Of a stretch of 64,000 nucleotides of DNA, positions 31,257 to 42,481 are shown in pieces (within the stretch, counting starts at the first letter, position 1; every line of letters begins with the position of its first letter). The notes below the pieces were generated by a model. It made no database searches. It had not been told where the DNA came from and saw only the letters and a program-made list of their open reading frames with translations. Source of the DNA: Scilla litardierei (Eukaryota > Streptophyta > Magnoliopsida > Asparagales > Asparagaceae). Position numbers and translations under genes: made by a program. The stretch spans positions 797,619,258 to 797,683,257 of the forward strand of contig CM061142.1 of the NCBI GenBank assembly GCA_030789695.1, written 5' to 3'.

Positions 31257-31946
31257 TTAAGCAATATGCTCAAGTAGATGCTCAGCCACAGAAGAAGTGG
31301 AGCGTGACGGTAGAGGTAGATATGGCTCGGGCTCCATGAAGTGGACGATCGTATCCAAGCCCTCATGCACATCCTCCTTGACGGTATGCATAAGCTCTGT
31401 AGTCTCCTCGGTGCTCTCGTAGGACTCATGCAGGGTATCCAAATTAAGCCAAGAAGTCTCTCCCACATATCCTAGAGAAGTCTCTCCATCCTCACTATCA
31501 TCATCAAAAAACGCTTCGTCATCCAAGTGGTTGTGATGGAAAAATGGGGTGTCGGCATGAGATGTGTCTATGGTGGCCGATGGCATGGTGGTCTCATCCA
31601 TGAAAGTGGGTATATCCTCTCCTTCATCCCCTCTCCTTGGTGTAGGCTCGGTGATTGGTGCCATCAAGTTTTGTAAGATTTGGCCTTGGTTAAACATGGC
31701 ACTTTCAAGGAGAGACACGAGGCTTGATTATTTTTGTGTTGGTGGAGGGATATAAAGTTGAGGAAATGGATGGGAGGTGTTTGGGCAATGGTCGTGGGAA
31801 AATGTTTGGCCTTGGTGTAGGGGGAGGCTCTCAAGCGTAAATGGGCAATCCTAATACATGTGCCCTGCCATCCCACAAGTCTCACAAACCACAACTGAAT
31901 AAGGATCGTATCCTCCCATCTGAGCATCGAAATTTGATCTCCACAT
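31257..31946 (-). pseudogene. Gag-like remnant with zinc knuckle, Element C
   Basis: From ATG at 31946 one frame runs to the stop at 31257 with two internal stops. Near the start is a CCHC zinc knuckle, CETCGMAGHMY then a stop then DC, in the exact C-x2-C-x4-H-x4-C spacing with the stop inside. After the second stop the frame (from 31718) is open for about 150 codons and is acidic (ITEPTPRRGDEGEDIPTF, DDEAFFDDDSEDGE). No capsid or protease domain is present. This looks like a reduced Gag in a short non-autonomous element; it is unlikely to be functional here. Confidence 0.6.
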
Positions 31947-32119
31947 GGTTACACCAAAGATACCTGGACAACAAAAATAAGAAAACTAGAGAGGAGCGTC
32001 AATAGTACAAGAAAATAACAAAAAGATAATATAATGGTGGGGGAAAATTTTCTTGGTTATTGTTTTTTTTCTTGCGTATTCTAACGAACCCAAGCTAAGC
32101 TAATATCAAACCGAACGCC

Positions 32120-32137
32120 TCCCAGGCAACGTCGCCA
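32120..32137 (-). other. Primer-binding site of Element C (tRNA-Asp-like)
   Basis: On the minus strand TGGCGACGTTGCCTGGGA follows the LTR by the same six-base spacer (AGTTTT) as in Element D. It differs from the usual Asp-type site at two bases. Confidence 0.75.
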
Positions 32138-32143
32138 AAAACT

Positions 32144-33950
32144 TGACCGGCGCCCCGTTTACGGTTTGGGCACGGTGTCGTTTTACCACAAGTGCACGGT
32201 TAGTGTAGGGTGCGGGTTTATCGAACTCAGGGAGGTGGATGGCTTGAATGGCTACTAGCCTCGCCTAGGTTATGTGCTAGCTACGCGGATAATGTGGGTG
32301 GAAGCGTAGAAATAAAAGAAATAAATAAAAAGACACAAAATGAATCCCCGCTAACACGGGCTAGAGCATTCATGACACTTGGCATTTGACTTGACCCAGG
32401 GTGAGACATTGCCCCAAAAGGTGGTACCTAGCGTCCATGGCCCGATATTCCGGTCGGTGCCAAGTACGCTAGGCCTACCCGGTTTCGGACGGTGGGCATT
32501 CCCATGTCCATTAACACCTTCCGCAACCGGGAGCATTAAGGCCGCAATGATAACTCCCAACATTTCGTCCAAGCCGCTCCCGCACGCGAGGACTCGATGT
32601 CTACGCTAAGGGCGTGAGCTATGGCTAGGGAGTCAACCGCCAAGTTTATTCCCCCTTGGCCCAACGGTCAGAGGCAGTCTTTTTCCCGCCGATGACAATG
32701 AAACACCCCCGCGTAACCCTAATGGCCAAATAGGTCGAATGTGATCTCTAGCAATACATCGAAGTGGATCTTGACTGGACAAGAACCGGACCCCAATCCC
32801 CAACACAACTAGTGTGTTGTCGTACGAATTGGACTCAGATTGCTAGAAATCCCCATTGACACATTTCATCGAACACATGCCATGCAATCAAGTCAAATGT
32901 AAATCCTAAGCATCAATCCTACCCTAACCCGTATTAGGGTTCATCAAGAGCTACTCAATGGTGAAGAACATAAAAGAAAACAATAAAAATGACAAACACA
33001 CATTCACCATTGAGCAAAATGAAAACAATACAAAACAAAGGAAAATAAGAGAAAGGAATACTTATCTTGAGTTCGAATCCAACAATCCGGTACAAGATTT
33101 ATTGATCAAAAGACCTAATCTAAACTACCCTAAGCCTCCCAACAAAGGGGCTGAAAAAGCCCTAAAAATAGAGGAGGATCCTCCTTCAGTCGGCCAATAC
33201 AGTATATTTATAGCCCCCTTCGAAACCCTAATGGTTCGGGTCCAAAACCACAGTAAAACCCTCAGAAAAGACGCCACCCCGATCGGTTGATGAGTTAACC
33301 GAACGGGTGAGAGCTTCGAAGATCTTCAACCGGGCGCTGAGGCGAGCGGATGGCGTGACCGGGTCGTTGTTTGAGGAACTGCGGCTACAGATGAACCAAT
33401 CGGGTGATATGTCACCCGATCGGTTGGAATTACGCTTCATTTGGCCGAGAGCTCTGTCGAATTCAAACGGTCGACGAACCGGTCAGTCGAGCTGTCCGGA
33501 TCGCCTCTTGGAAAATTCCGCTACAGGTGAACCGATCGGGTGATAAGTCACCCGATCGGTTGGAATTCAGCCCAAATTCCAGAGAGTTGGGACGTTTGAA
33601 CCGGTCTCTGAATCGACCGGTTGACTTTCCGCCCGCTCCGGCTTGTGTCCGGGTGGTGCACGCGTGCATCACCCGATCGGTTGGAAGTGACCAACCGGTC
33701 GGGTGAGGGGCTGAAAGATGTTATCTTCGTCGTTTGACCTCCTGGATCACGCGTGACTCCTCCCGTTGCTCCGGGGACTCACGATTTCTTCGTTATATGT
33801 CCCCAATGCTGGAAATCTCCTGCATTTACACAAAAACACAAAGAAAGTGAAAAGTTACAAAAACACAAAAGAATAGACATAAAACAATGGGAAACAACGG
33901 AAAATCACGAAGAAGACGTGCGTGAATATATAAAATATAAACACCCGTCA
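32144..33950 (-). repeat. Element C LTR, right
   Basis: TGACCGGCGCC to AAACACCCGTCA, 1807 bp, followed by GGAAG (33951-33955). It contains the same four ACCGATCGGGTGA hairpins as the left LTR, with different single-base changes. Confidence 0.92.
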
Positions 33951-33955
33951 GGAAG
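33951..33955. repeat. Target-site duplication of Element C, right copy (GGAAG)
   Basis: Matches 15225-15229 exactly. Confidence 0.93.
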
Positions 33956-34621
33956 GTGGCCGACGGCCAAGGGTGGTCGCCGGTGACGTCAGGTGGCCGG
34001 AGGAGAAGAAGAAACACAGCTAGGATGGGTTGCGTGAGGCTTAAAGTCGGCTAGGGGTTGTTTCCTTAAAAATGAAGAAGGGTTTTGCTATATAGGTTTG
34101 GGTTTTTGGTTAAATAGGAGAGAGAGAGATAGAGATAGGGAGAGTGGAGATAAGGAAAAGAGAGGGTGTGAATAGTGGTTGTAACTTATGGCCATGAAAC
34201 ATGGGAGAATAATTAGGGATGTGATTAGTTTTTGAAATTCAAATAGATTAGCGGCTAATCTACGGTTGAGAATTGATTAGGAGATATCTTCCACTACGGG
34301 CATCGGAAAAATAATCCGAAAATAGCGGGACGATCGTGGAAACGAGAAGTACGGGGCTACGGGGTCCGATCGTGTGTTACACATTTCAAAAATTATCGTA
34401 AAATCGGGAACTGAGATTTGGTGCCAAAAGACCAAAACGCCCTTCCATTCAATGTTGTTTTGCGAGAAAACGAGCCGTGAAACGACGTTCCCTAACATTA
34501 CTATAAAATTCTACACTTCCATACGGTCACAACGGCATATCACATCATATATACCGAAACCAAGAAAGAGCCAAATAAAATACGTGCACGAAAAAGTACG
34601 TGCACATAGAAAATACAAACG
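33956..34621 (-). repeat. Element A second LTR, segment 3 of 3 (truncated)
   Basis: It resumes Element A's LTR after C. From 34224 it matches 1-400 of the window almost base for base (GATTAGTTTTTGAAATTC, then GACGATCGTGGAAACGAGAA). It stops at AAATACAAACGG, about 20 bases short of the expected TTGGAAAGCGGCCGTTACA end, so a deletion joined it to the following gypsy fragment. Confidence 0.82.
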
Positions 34622-35353
34622 GAAAAAGAAGCTGCGAATGAGGTAGAATCTCCATCATCTAAACTGTCATGTGAGAAACCAATTGAGAAGGAGCAAGGGA
34701 AGATATCTGAAGAGCCTCCCAAGACGTATGTGCTAAGAGTCCATTTCCCGTCAAGGTTGGGGAAGGTCATGGTTGGCGAAGGCCAAGTTAGACAAGAAGT
34801 ACAGAAAAAATTTTGAGCTCCTCAAGCATGTGAACATATCTATTCCCTTCCTCGATGCAATATCAGAGGTACCCACCTACCCCACGTTTTTGAAGGAATA
34901 ATTACGAAGGACGGCAGGCGGGAGAAAGTTGTACTCTATGCGAAGTGTAGCGCCATCATTCAGATGAAGGTGGTAGAGAAGCTAGAGGACCCAGGAAGTT
35001 TCTCCATTCCGTGAACAATTGGAAATTTTGAGATTAAGAGCGCACTCTGTGACCTAGGAGCGAGCGTCAGGTTGATGCCCATCAGGATATGCAAGAAGCT
35101 GAAGTTGGGAGAACTCCAACCCACCAACATGTCACTCTAGTTGGCAGACCGTTTAGTTAAGTACCCTCTTGGAGTAATTGAGGATGTGCCGGTTCGAATA
35201 GTAAAATTATTGGTGCCATGTGATTTCGTCATAATGGACAAGCCCGAGGACGCACACATATTGATCATTCTTGGCCGACCCTTCTTGGCCACAGCTAGAG
35301 TTCTCATAGACGTGAAGGGAGGAAATATCTCCCTCAACGTGGGACAAGAGAAG
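34622..35353 (+). pseudogene. Decayed Ty3/gypsy gag-protease fragment
   Basis: Translating the plus strand piecewise gives VNISIPFLDAISEVPTYPTF, then DLGASVRLMPI (protease active-site region) and VPCDFVIMDKPEDAHI with ILGRPFLATARVLIDVKGG. These match the same regions of Element D's protease in order. The frame is broken by several shifts and stops before about 35140. The fragment is truncated on the left by the Element A junction and interrupted on the right by the LTR of Element E. Confidence 0.8.
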
Positions 35354-35959
35354 TGTTGGATATGGAAGACGTTAGTACACCCTTGTAGGGGATGTACGAG
35401 GGAATACGGACCTCGAACGTCGCGTACACGAAGTCGTGTGCAAAGGGAATATGTTCCCTTGCGGAGAGGCTCTCTAGATTGATGGGAAAGTCGCATTATA
35501 TGTGCATAAGTGCATGCGACATATGGCTAATAAAGGGGTAATATCTTAAGCTTATATTGTACCATGCATATGGTACAACTTAAGCTTATAATATGCCATG
35601 TACGATGGTACACCTTAGTTAAATTGTTCCAAAGGAACAATTACTCCTAAAATAACTACCTTGGGGGCTATAAATAAGACCCAAGGGTTAGCCATTTCCT
35701 TACACTTTTGCATGGCATTCTTGCATGCATAATCATTCTAGCGAAGCTCTGCCGAAATACTTCCTCTCCCTTTATCCAAGTTCTTAATCTAAAAGTAGAG
35801 ATTTAGATTGTGGATTTAGTAGCCTTACTCCGTTCGTGAGAAGACTCGATCCGTCGTGGCGAATCCGAAGGCGAAGTTCGTAGACTACCGTGCCGCATAC
35901 GCAAGCGTAAGTCTCAACTTCATTTATCGATCCTAACTCTGTTTTGGCAGGATCCAACA
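35354..35959 (+). repeat. Element E 5' LTR
   Basis: TGTTGGATATGG to GGATCCAACA, 606 bp, closely similar to the reverse complement of Element H's LTRs (51811-52415, 59011-59615). The end is set by the primer site one base later. Confidence 0.92.
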
Positions 35960-35960
35960 T

Positions 35961-35973
35961 TGGTATCAGAGCC
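35961..35973 (+). other. Primer-binding site, initiator tRNA-Met
   Basis: TGGTATCAGAGCC, the standard Ty1/copia primer site in plants, one base after the LTR. Confidence 0.95.
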
Positions 35974-37528
35974 ATACGGGTTCGCCCCGGTCAACCGTCG
36001 CCCCGTCGAAACTATGAACGAGTCGTTGTATTTTTCACGAATGGGTATCCTACCATTACGGATATGGTAGGAACGCTTCGTGACAGAGAGAACGCAGCGG
36101 TTGTTCTTTTCACGTTAGGGTCTTCTGTCATTACGGATATGGCAGGAACTCTCCGTGACGGGAAGAACCGACCGTTCATATCGTCAAACTCACTCTCTTC
36201 ATGGATGCTGAGTCTCCATTCATAGGGAATGGGCGCTCTCTTCATGTGGAGCGCGTAGTTTACGAATTTTTGAAGTGGGTTAATTTTTTTTGGCATACGG
36301 CCATTTGAGGGTAACTACTTCCTCGACGAACGGGTGCTTCATCGGAGAAGAAGATGGTGGTTATTCCCATCGGGGAAGATGAATTTTAGTGCATGTGCAC
36401 CATGGCCAAATGGGCTATGAAGGCCATGCACCCCCTCCCCATGCGGAGGGGGTTGGCTACGGCCAATAAACACCACGGCCACCCCTCCAACGGGGTGTGC
36501 GGCAACCCCATGAAGGGGGGAGACCGACCATGGCCAAAGGGCCATGGCCGGTCAAGGCCAAAAAGCCATGGCCAGGCCACGGCCGCGGCCTGGCCAGGCC
36601 AGGGCCAGGCCTCCCTGGCCTCGGCCAGGGCAGGGGCCCTGGCCGGGAGAAGTTTCAGACCAATTCGGCAAAAGGCCTTGGTCGAACTTGAACGTGCCGA
36701 CTAGCCCATACGGGGCCAAACGACAGTCGTCTGCATCAAAATTCTCTCATACGGGGGAAACGCCTGGATCCATACGGGAGCCGGCGACGATAGTTTGCAG
36801 AAAAATCCCAAAAGGGGGATCCGACCTTGGCACGGCTACGGCTCATTCCCGACAAATGGTCAGGAAGTGCCGAATATTTCACTAGTATCATAAGGGTACT
36901 AAGTTGAAATATACATTTTTTTTTGAAAAATACGTTTTCATACGTTTTGAAAAATACGTTTTCAAAAACGTTTTTCCGCTGCAAAGTACTATAAGAGTAC
37001 TAACATTTGATAAAGTGAGGGAGAAATATTGAAAGTTACTCTAGATGGTGATTGGAAACATAGTGACCTTTCCAATTCTAGAGTAACATCTTCAATATTT
37101 TTCGAAAGTAACTTATCAAATTATGAATATCATTCCAAGTGGGAGTTGATTTTAGAACTATCCATATGGGATATTCTATTATCATTTCAAGTGGGAATTA
37201 TATCTGAAAAATACGTTTTCAAACTCGTTTTTCGCTGCTAGTACTATAAGAGTACTATTGTTTGATAAGTGATGGGTGAATATTGAAGGTTGTTCTAGAT
37301 GGTGATTGAAATCGAAGAGACCTTTTCGATTCTAGAACAACATCTTCAATATTTTTCGAAAGTAACTTATCAAATATAATATAATTCCAAGTGGGATTTG
37401 AATTTTTAGAACTATCCAAATGGGATTTTCTATTATCATTTCAAGTGGGAGTTATATTTTAAGAATTTTTATGCAATGTTTTGATCAAACCTTCGGTTTT
37501 GTGTCTTTTGCAACATTTTAAAAGTAAA
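35974..37528 (+). mobile_element. Element E leader (5' UTR)
   Basis: About 1.55 kb between primer site and gag. It contains a GGCC-rich palindromic stretch (about 36380-36650: repeated GGCCATGGCC and CCAGGCCAGGCC), a run of ATACGTTTTCA repeats (36925-36980) and a duplicated hairpin unit (about 37025-37370). The small open frames in the GGCC part are compositional. Confidence 0.75.
37025..37370 (+). repeat. Duplicated two-stem hairpin upstream of gag
   Basis: Two ~240-bp units each fold as an outer and an inner stem. Unit 1: outer GTTACTCTAGA/TCTAGAGTAAC, inner ATTGGAAA/TTTCCAAT. Unit 2: outer GTTGTTCTAGA/TCTAGAACAAC, inner AATCGAA/TTCGATT. The bases that differ between units differ on both arms so pairing is kept. 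Both are followed by ATCTTCAATATTTTTCGAAA. Element H has a single, less perfect version near 57635-57700. Confidence 0.8.
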
Positions 37529-38395
37529 ATGTCTTCCGCTTCAAAGAATATCGTCGCTGAGTTAAACAGAGGTGAAAAACTCAACGGCGATAATTACAAA
37601 CTTTGGTCCATTAAGATACAATACGTTTTAGAGGAGCAAGAAGTGCTCGAAACTCTAAAGAACGTAATGATTGAACCCGAGTTGGGCACTACGGCCCAAC
37701 ACAGACGAGACAAGGAAGCTTTTGATGCTTGGTCTCGGAAGAATAAGATAGCACGCATTATGTTATTAAGCAGTATGGCTGATGACATAATGCGCATCTT
37801 CCGGGAACATGACTTAGCCATGGACATATGGTCCAAGCTTGAGGAGAAGTTTGGTGGCACATCGGTGTCCAAACTTCGAGCCTTGACTATAAGATTTGAT
37901 TCATATAAGAAATGTCCAGATCATTCCATGGGGAAACATCTGCGACATATGGCGAATCTAATCTCAGAGTTAAAGGATGCAGGTCATGTGCTCACAGATG
38001 AGCAACAAATCCAAGCAGTCATACGTTCCCTACCAAATGGGTGGGATCAGATGAAGATGCATCTCACTCATAATGAGAGCATCAAGACCTTCAACGATGT
38101 TTCCAAGCACCTCGAATTAGAGGAAGAGCGGCTTGCGGCTGCCAAGCCAAGTGCAGAAGTGCACATGGTTGCTAGTTCCTCACACGGGGGAAAGAAACGT
38201 AAAGATCGTTCGAAGTCTTCTAATGAACGTAATAAGCAACCTGAGTCTACCAAGGAACCCAAACATAAGGGTGGGCACAAGAAATGGCACAAGAAGAAAG
38301 ACTTGAAAGGGATCAAGTGCTTCAAGTGCAACAAGCTCGGTCACTATGCTCGTTCGTGTACGAGTCGAAGTGACGAGGTGCCACCAACCACATAA
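37529..38395 (+). CDS. Element E gag (Ty1/copia)
   Basis: 288 codons from the ATG at 37529 (the in-frame ATG at 37481 lies in the leader and is less likely). It begins MSSASKNIVAELNRGEKL, closely matching Element H. A copia Gag (UBN2/DUF4219-type) domain covers about residues 1-210 (LNGDNYKLWSIKIQYVLEE, IQAVIRSLPNGWDQMK). A basic Lys/His/Ser linker and a CCHC zinc knuckle (CFKCNKLGHYARSC) follow, and then the frame stops shortly after. In H the frame continues into protease; here a deletion just after the knuckle removed that part. The capsid portion looks intact. Confidence 0.85.
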   Translation: MSSASKNIVAELNRGEKLNGDNYKLWSIKIQYVLEEQEVLETLKNVMIEPELGTTAQHRRDKEAFDAWSRKNKIARIMLLSSMADDIMRIFREHDLAMDIWSKLEEKFGGTSVSKLRALTIRFDSYKKCPDHSMGKHLRHMANLISELKDAGHVLTDEQQIQAVIRSLPNGWDQMKMHLTHNESIKTFNDVSKHLELEEERLAAAKPSAEVHMVASSSHGGKKRKDRSKSSNERNKQPESTKEPKHKGGHKKWHKKKDLKGIKCFKCNKLGHYARSCTSRSDEVPPTT

Positions 38396-39743
38396 CAAAG
38401 GACAGACGGTCCTTCGTGGAGTATCACCGGATACCCCAAGGAATGAAGTGGATCAATGTAGGAAACAACACACGTGTTGAAGTGAAAGGCGTTGGGACTC
38501 GCAAGCTAGTCTTGGACAACGGCCGCACTCTCCTACTTCATGATGTCTTCTTCATTCCATATATTCAAAGGAATATTAAAACTGTGGTCAATTTAATGGG
38601 TCTTGGTTATAGTTGGTTCCTTCATGATTGTAATATGGACCTATTTTGTAATAAATCCTTTATTGGTACTGGGTTTGTATTTCAAAGGATTTATTGTAAT
38701 AAGTACAATGTATGATTCCTCATGTAATAAAATTTCCTTGTGACAAATTCTTTGACTAATGAGTCTAATATAATTTGTTGACACGCAAGGCTTGGTCATA
38801 TTGGACCAACGCGTATGGATAGACTTGCCAAACATGGCCTTCTATCCAATGTTTCAAAGGTTGAAATGTCGACCTGCGAACATTGCCTTGTGAGGAAATC
38901 TTGTCGCAAGCCGTTTGGAACCGGCACAAGGGCCGAGGTTCCATTACAGCTTATCCATTCGGACATATGTGGTCCGATGAATTCAAGACAAGACGCGGGA
39001 AGTCCTATTTCATCACTTTTATTGATGATTTCACCCGATTCGGTCATATCTATTTGATATCCCACAAAAGTGAAAGCACTAAACCTGCTTTAAAAACTAT
39101 ATGAGTTTAGTGGAGAATCAATTAGATCGCAAGATTAAGGTCGTGTGAACCGATAGGGGCGGTGAATATCAATCAACAAGTTTAAAGGAACTTTGTGATG
39201 AAAAAGGCATAGAACATCAGGTAACTATGCCTTATACTCCTCAACAAATTGGTGTTGCAGAAAGGAGGTATAGGACTTTAATGAAAAATGGTCCGTTCAA
39301 TGATGGCGCAAGCTAACTTGCCAATCACCTTTTGGGGTGATGCATTATTGACGGCCGCTTTCATTTTGAACCGCGTACCCTCGAAATCAGTTAGCTCCAC
39401 TCCTTATGAGTTGTGGAACCAAAGGTCTCCTGACTTAAACATTTTGAAACCTTGGGGTTGTGCATCCTACGCACATATTTCCTCCCATAAGTATGGCAAA
39501 CTTGGGCCAAGGGGGCGGAAATGTATCTTTATACGATACGCAGAAAACTCCAAAGGTTATGTTTTTTGTTAGTCAGGAAGACAATGGTGGGCTAATTGAG
39601 TTTGAGTCGAGGGATGTCACTTTCTTGGAAAATGAGTTTCCAAGACAGGGCGAGATAAGTCAGGACTTATCTCTATTTGAGATTTATGATCAAGAAGGAT
39701 TACCTCATTCGAGTGGGAGAATTCTTGGTGAAAACGAAAATAA
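38396..39743 (+). pseudogene. Element E pol remnant (protease, integrase)
   Basis: It continues gag in shifted frames. Compared with H, about 90-100 bases around the protease active site are missing, so the DSGA motif is gone and the sequence resumes at the GAT.H..KD region. Further fragments match GAG_pre-integrase (STCEHCLV) and integrase core (LIHSDICGPM, then RG-GEYQS, then QQIGVAERR), with frameshifts near 38985 and 39288 and scattered stops. The integrase C-terminal part (PSKSVSSTPYELW, LKPWGCASYAH) is readable to the gap. RT and RNase H are not in the window. Confidence 0.85.
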
Positions 39744-40243
39744 NNNNNNNNNNNNNNNNNNNNNNNNNNNNNNNNNNNNNNNNNNNNNNNNNNNNNNNNN
39801 NNNNNNNNNNNNNNNNNNNNNNNNNNNNNNNNNNNNNNNNNNNNNNNNNNNNNNNNNNNNNNNNNNNNNNNNNNNNNNNNNNNNNNNNNNNNNNNNNNNN
39901 NNNNNNNNNNNNNNNNNNNNNNNNNNNNNNNNNNNNNNNNNNNNNNNNNNNNNNNNNNNNNNNNNNNNNNNNNNNNNNNNNNNNNNNNNNNNNNNNNNNN
40001 NNNNNNNNNNNNNNNNNNNNNNNNNNNNNNNNNNNNNNNNNNNNNNNNNNNNNNNNNNNNNNNNNNNNNNNNNNNNNNNNNNNNNNNNNNNNNNNNNNNN
40101 NNNNNNNNNNNNNNNNNNNNNNNNNNNNNNNNNNNNNNNNNNNNNNNNNNNNNNNNNNNNNNNNNNNNNNNNNNNNNNNNNNNNNNNNNNNNNNNNNNNN
40201 NNNNNNNNNNNNNNNNNNNNNNNNNNNNNNNNNNNNNNNNNNN
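39744..40243. other. Assembly gap, 500 N
   Basis: Exactly 500 N. The sequences on the two sides belong to different copia families (E before, F after), so the gap size is likely a placeholder and the join may hide an element boundary. Confidence 1.
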
Positions 40244-41683
40244 CCTACCGACGTTGAATTTGGGAAATGGTCTGCCGACGACAAGAAGAGAGCTAATCTC
40301 AATGCAAAAGCAATGAATGCTCTATTTTGCACCGTAACAGGAAATGAGTTCAATCGAGTTTCTCAATGTGAGACAGCACACCAAATATGGCACATTCTTC
40401 AGGTAAGTCACGAAGGAACTGAAAAGGTAAAGGAATCCCGCTTAAATGTTTTACATTCAAAATTCGAATTTTTTAAAATGGAAGAAGGAGAGAGTATCAC
40501 CGATGTGAATACTCGTTTTATTAATATTACAAATGAGCTTGCAAGATTAGGAAAAAAACTTTCCGAATACAAACAGGTAATGAAGATTCTAAGATCCCTC
40601 CGACCCGAGTGGAAGGGAAAGACAACTGCCATTTGAGAAGCTCATAACGTAAAAGACCTCACCATCGAAGAGCTAATGGGAAATCTCATGGCATATGAGA
40701 TTGAGCTTGAAGAAGATAAGAAGATCGAAGAAAAACCGAAGAAGAAAACTCTCGCGTTTAAAGCCCAAGAAGAAGATTCCGATTACACGGACAAAGAAGA
40801 CCATATCGCCTTCATCTCAAAGAACTTTAAAGATTTCATCACAAGTAAGTATGGTAAACGCTCTTTTTGACCTACTAACGGTATTATTTGTTTTGGTTGC
40901 AATAAACCAGGACACTTCAAGAGAGACTGTCCATTGGAAAGAAACAATCGTGATTCCAAAGATCGTGGGAAGAACAGAGACAATAATGAAAAGAGAAACA
41001 ACGGAAGAAACAAATTCCGACGACCAAAGAAGGAAGCTTACGCAGCCTTCGACCAGAGCGACGATTCCTCGTCCGTTCAATCCTCAGCGGAAGATAACGA
41101 TGAAAGAAGAGAAACATCATCCCTGTGCTTCATGGCATCCATATCCTCTAAGGTAAGCTCGCATCACGATTCATCTAGTGACAATGATTCGTCATCAAGT
41201 GCTGATGAAGACATGGATTATAGGGGAGCATATAAGGAGCTATGCAAAATGCATGACAAGCTCATAAAAGAACATAGAAAAACACTTAGAAATATTAAAA
41301 AGGATACTAAAGAAAAGGACGAAATCATTAAAGAAAATAGTCTCCTTAAAGAAAAGAATGATTCTTTGCAAAAAGATATTTCATTGGTAAATGAAAAGGT
41401 TGAGAATCTGAATAATCTTCTCGTATCTGTCAAAGATAAATACGACGCTACGCTGAAAATTATTGAGAATTTCAACAAAGGATAAGGGAAGCTAGATAGT
41501 ATAATAAATGATCAAAAAGCCTCATCTAGCAAAACCGGACTAGGTTATGATTCACATCATACCAAGAAACGGGTTAAGCATACTAGGATGCATCATTCTA
41601 ATGATAATTTTTTGAGCATATGGATATCAAAGAAATTGTCTGATCAACGAAAGAAAAGGTACGATACAGACTTTGTTCAGTAA
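40244..41683 (+). pseudogene. Element F gag (three in-frame stops)
   Basis: One continuous frame from the gap to TAA at 41681, broken by TGA at 40634, TGA at 40868 and TAA at 41483. It contains the copia Gag domain (NAKAMNALFCTVTGNEFNRV, AHQIWHILQVSHEGT, LRSLRPEWKGK), an acidic/Lys linker, a CCHC zinc knuckle (CFGCNKPGHFKRDC, after the second stop), a Ser/Asp-rich stretch and a long coiled coil (KENSLLKEKNDSLQKDISL). It ends in a short His-rich part with LSIWISKKLSDQRKK. Long Gag with a coiled coil behind the knuckle is typical of Sireviruses. The start is missing in the gap. Confidence 0.85.
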
Positions 41684-42481
41684 ATTCATTTAAACAAAAA
41701 TTATAAATATGTCAATCATGAAGGAACTAAACCACACTGTGTTTGTCTTCCTAAAGACTAACTCCTCGGACTCAAAAGCCAAAGAGTACCATAAAACGTT
41801 TATTTTTTTTCAGGTACTCTAAAGAAGTGAAAAGAAGAAAACTAGATCCAACACTTCGTAAAAGATCAACATCAAAAGATTTCTTGTGCGACTCAATTTT
41901 TCTTTACTAAATATAAATGATTAAATTTATTTAAATAAATATTTTTTCTCTTTATATGACTTTTATATGTTTACGTTATACTCTTAAAACATTTTGTGTT
42001 CAGAAAACGCACTCAAACTTGGATCAAAAACCCCTCGGGATGAGAAAACAACTCAACCCAGTAGGGAGTCGACTACCTACAAGAGTGAGTCGACTACCAG
42101 CGCGTGTGTGGATTTCTGGGTTTGGTTTTTGACTAACTCCTATTGGGTTCTATAGAGTTTATGGGTTCATATCCACAAAGGCAATTTATACCCAATAAGC
42201 TAAAACTCTATCCTAACCATCCATACCTTGATCCTAAGGCCCTTATTCTTCACCATCTTTCATCCTAAGTTAAAAACCCCCAAGAGAAACCCTAGGGTAG
42301 CCGACTACCCCATTCCCCTCCTTTCTTGAAAATTTCTCTTGGTGCTTTGGGTTGCTTGGAGCTCTTTTAACTTCATCTCTTTCTCAAGTTTACTCAAGGT
42401 AAAAACTTTTCTCATTTTGTTTACTTCATGATTTCCTTGCTTATCTAGTATTGTAAAATTCTCGTTTTTTACTCTCTCTAG
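41684..42481 (+). mobile_element. Element F spacer
   Basis: Non-coding, about 800 bp. It contains the repeated palindrome-bearing motif AGTCGACTACC (near 42067 and 42090), at the same position (before the env-position ORF) where Element G has its CTAGTCGGTC array. A pyrimidine-rich stretch directly precedes the ORF start. Confidence 0.7.

Larger units (their letters stand above)
29159..32143 (-). mobile_element. Element C internal region, 5' part
   Basis: It resumes Element C after D. From right to left it holds the primer site (32120-32137), a gag-like remnant (31257-31946), an unassigned ORF (30750-31088), and then about 1.6 kb of AT-rich non-coding DNA with T-rich runs (29520-29660) and two further CCCCC(A/T)AGCTGAA motifs near 30242 and 30465 that resemble the polypurine tract. 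Confidence 0.8.
15230..33950 (-). mobile_element. Element C, Athila-like non-autonomous element (split by D)
   Basis: LTRs at 15230-17035 and 32144-33950 (1806 and 1807 bp, roughly 3% different by eye) are flanked by GGAAG duplications. Element D interrupts the internal region. Without D, C is about 6.8 kb. Its primer site next to the right LTR resembles the tRNA-Asp primer used by Athila elements, and its polypurine tract abuts the left LTR, so it reads right to left. Coding content is limited to a short gag-like remnant (31257-31946) and an unassigned ORF (30750-31088). It cannot move without help. Confidence 0.85.
35354..39743 (+). mobile_element. Element E, Ty1/copia, 5' part up to gap
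   Basis: A 606-bp LTR, initiator-Met primer site, long structured leader, intact gag and decayed pol are present in order; the 3' half is lost in the gap at 39744. LTR, primer-site region, leader and proteins all match Element H, so E and H belong to one family, with E much older. The five bases before the LTR (AGAAG) are the likely target duplication, but its partner is not in the window. Confidence 0.9.

Noticed and set aside
36339..36885. Open frames over the GGCC-rich leader of Element E (and 58104-58703 in Element H)
   Set aside because: Compositional: open in both strands and several frames, built of GGCC word translations, not conserved between E and H.
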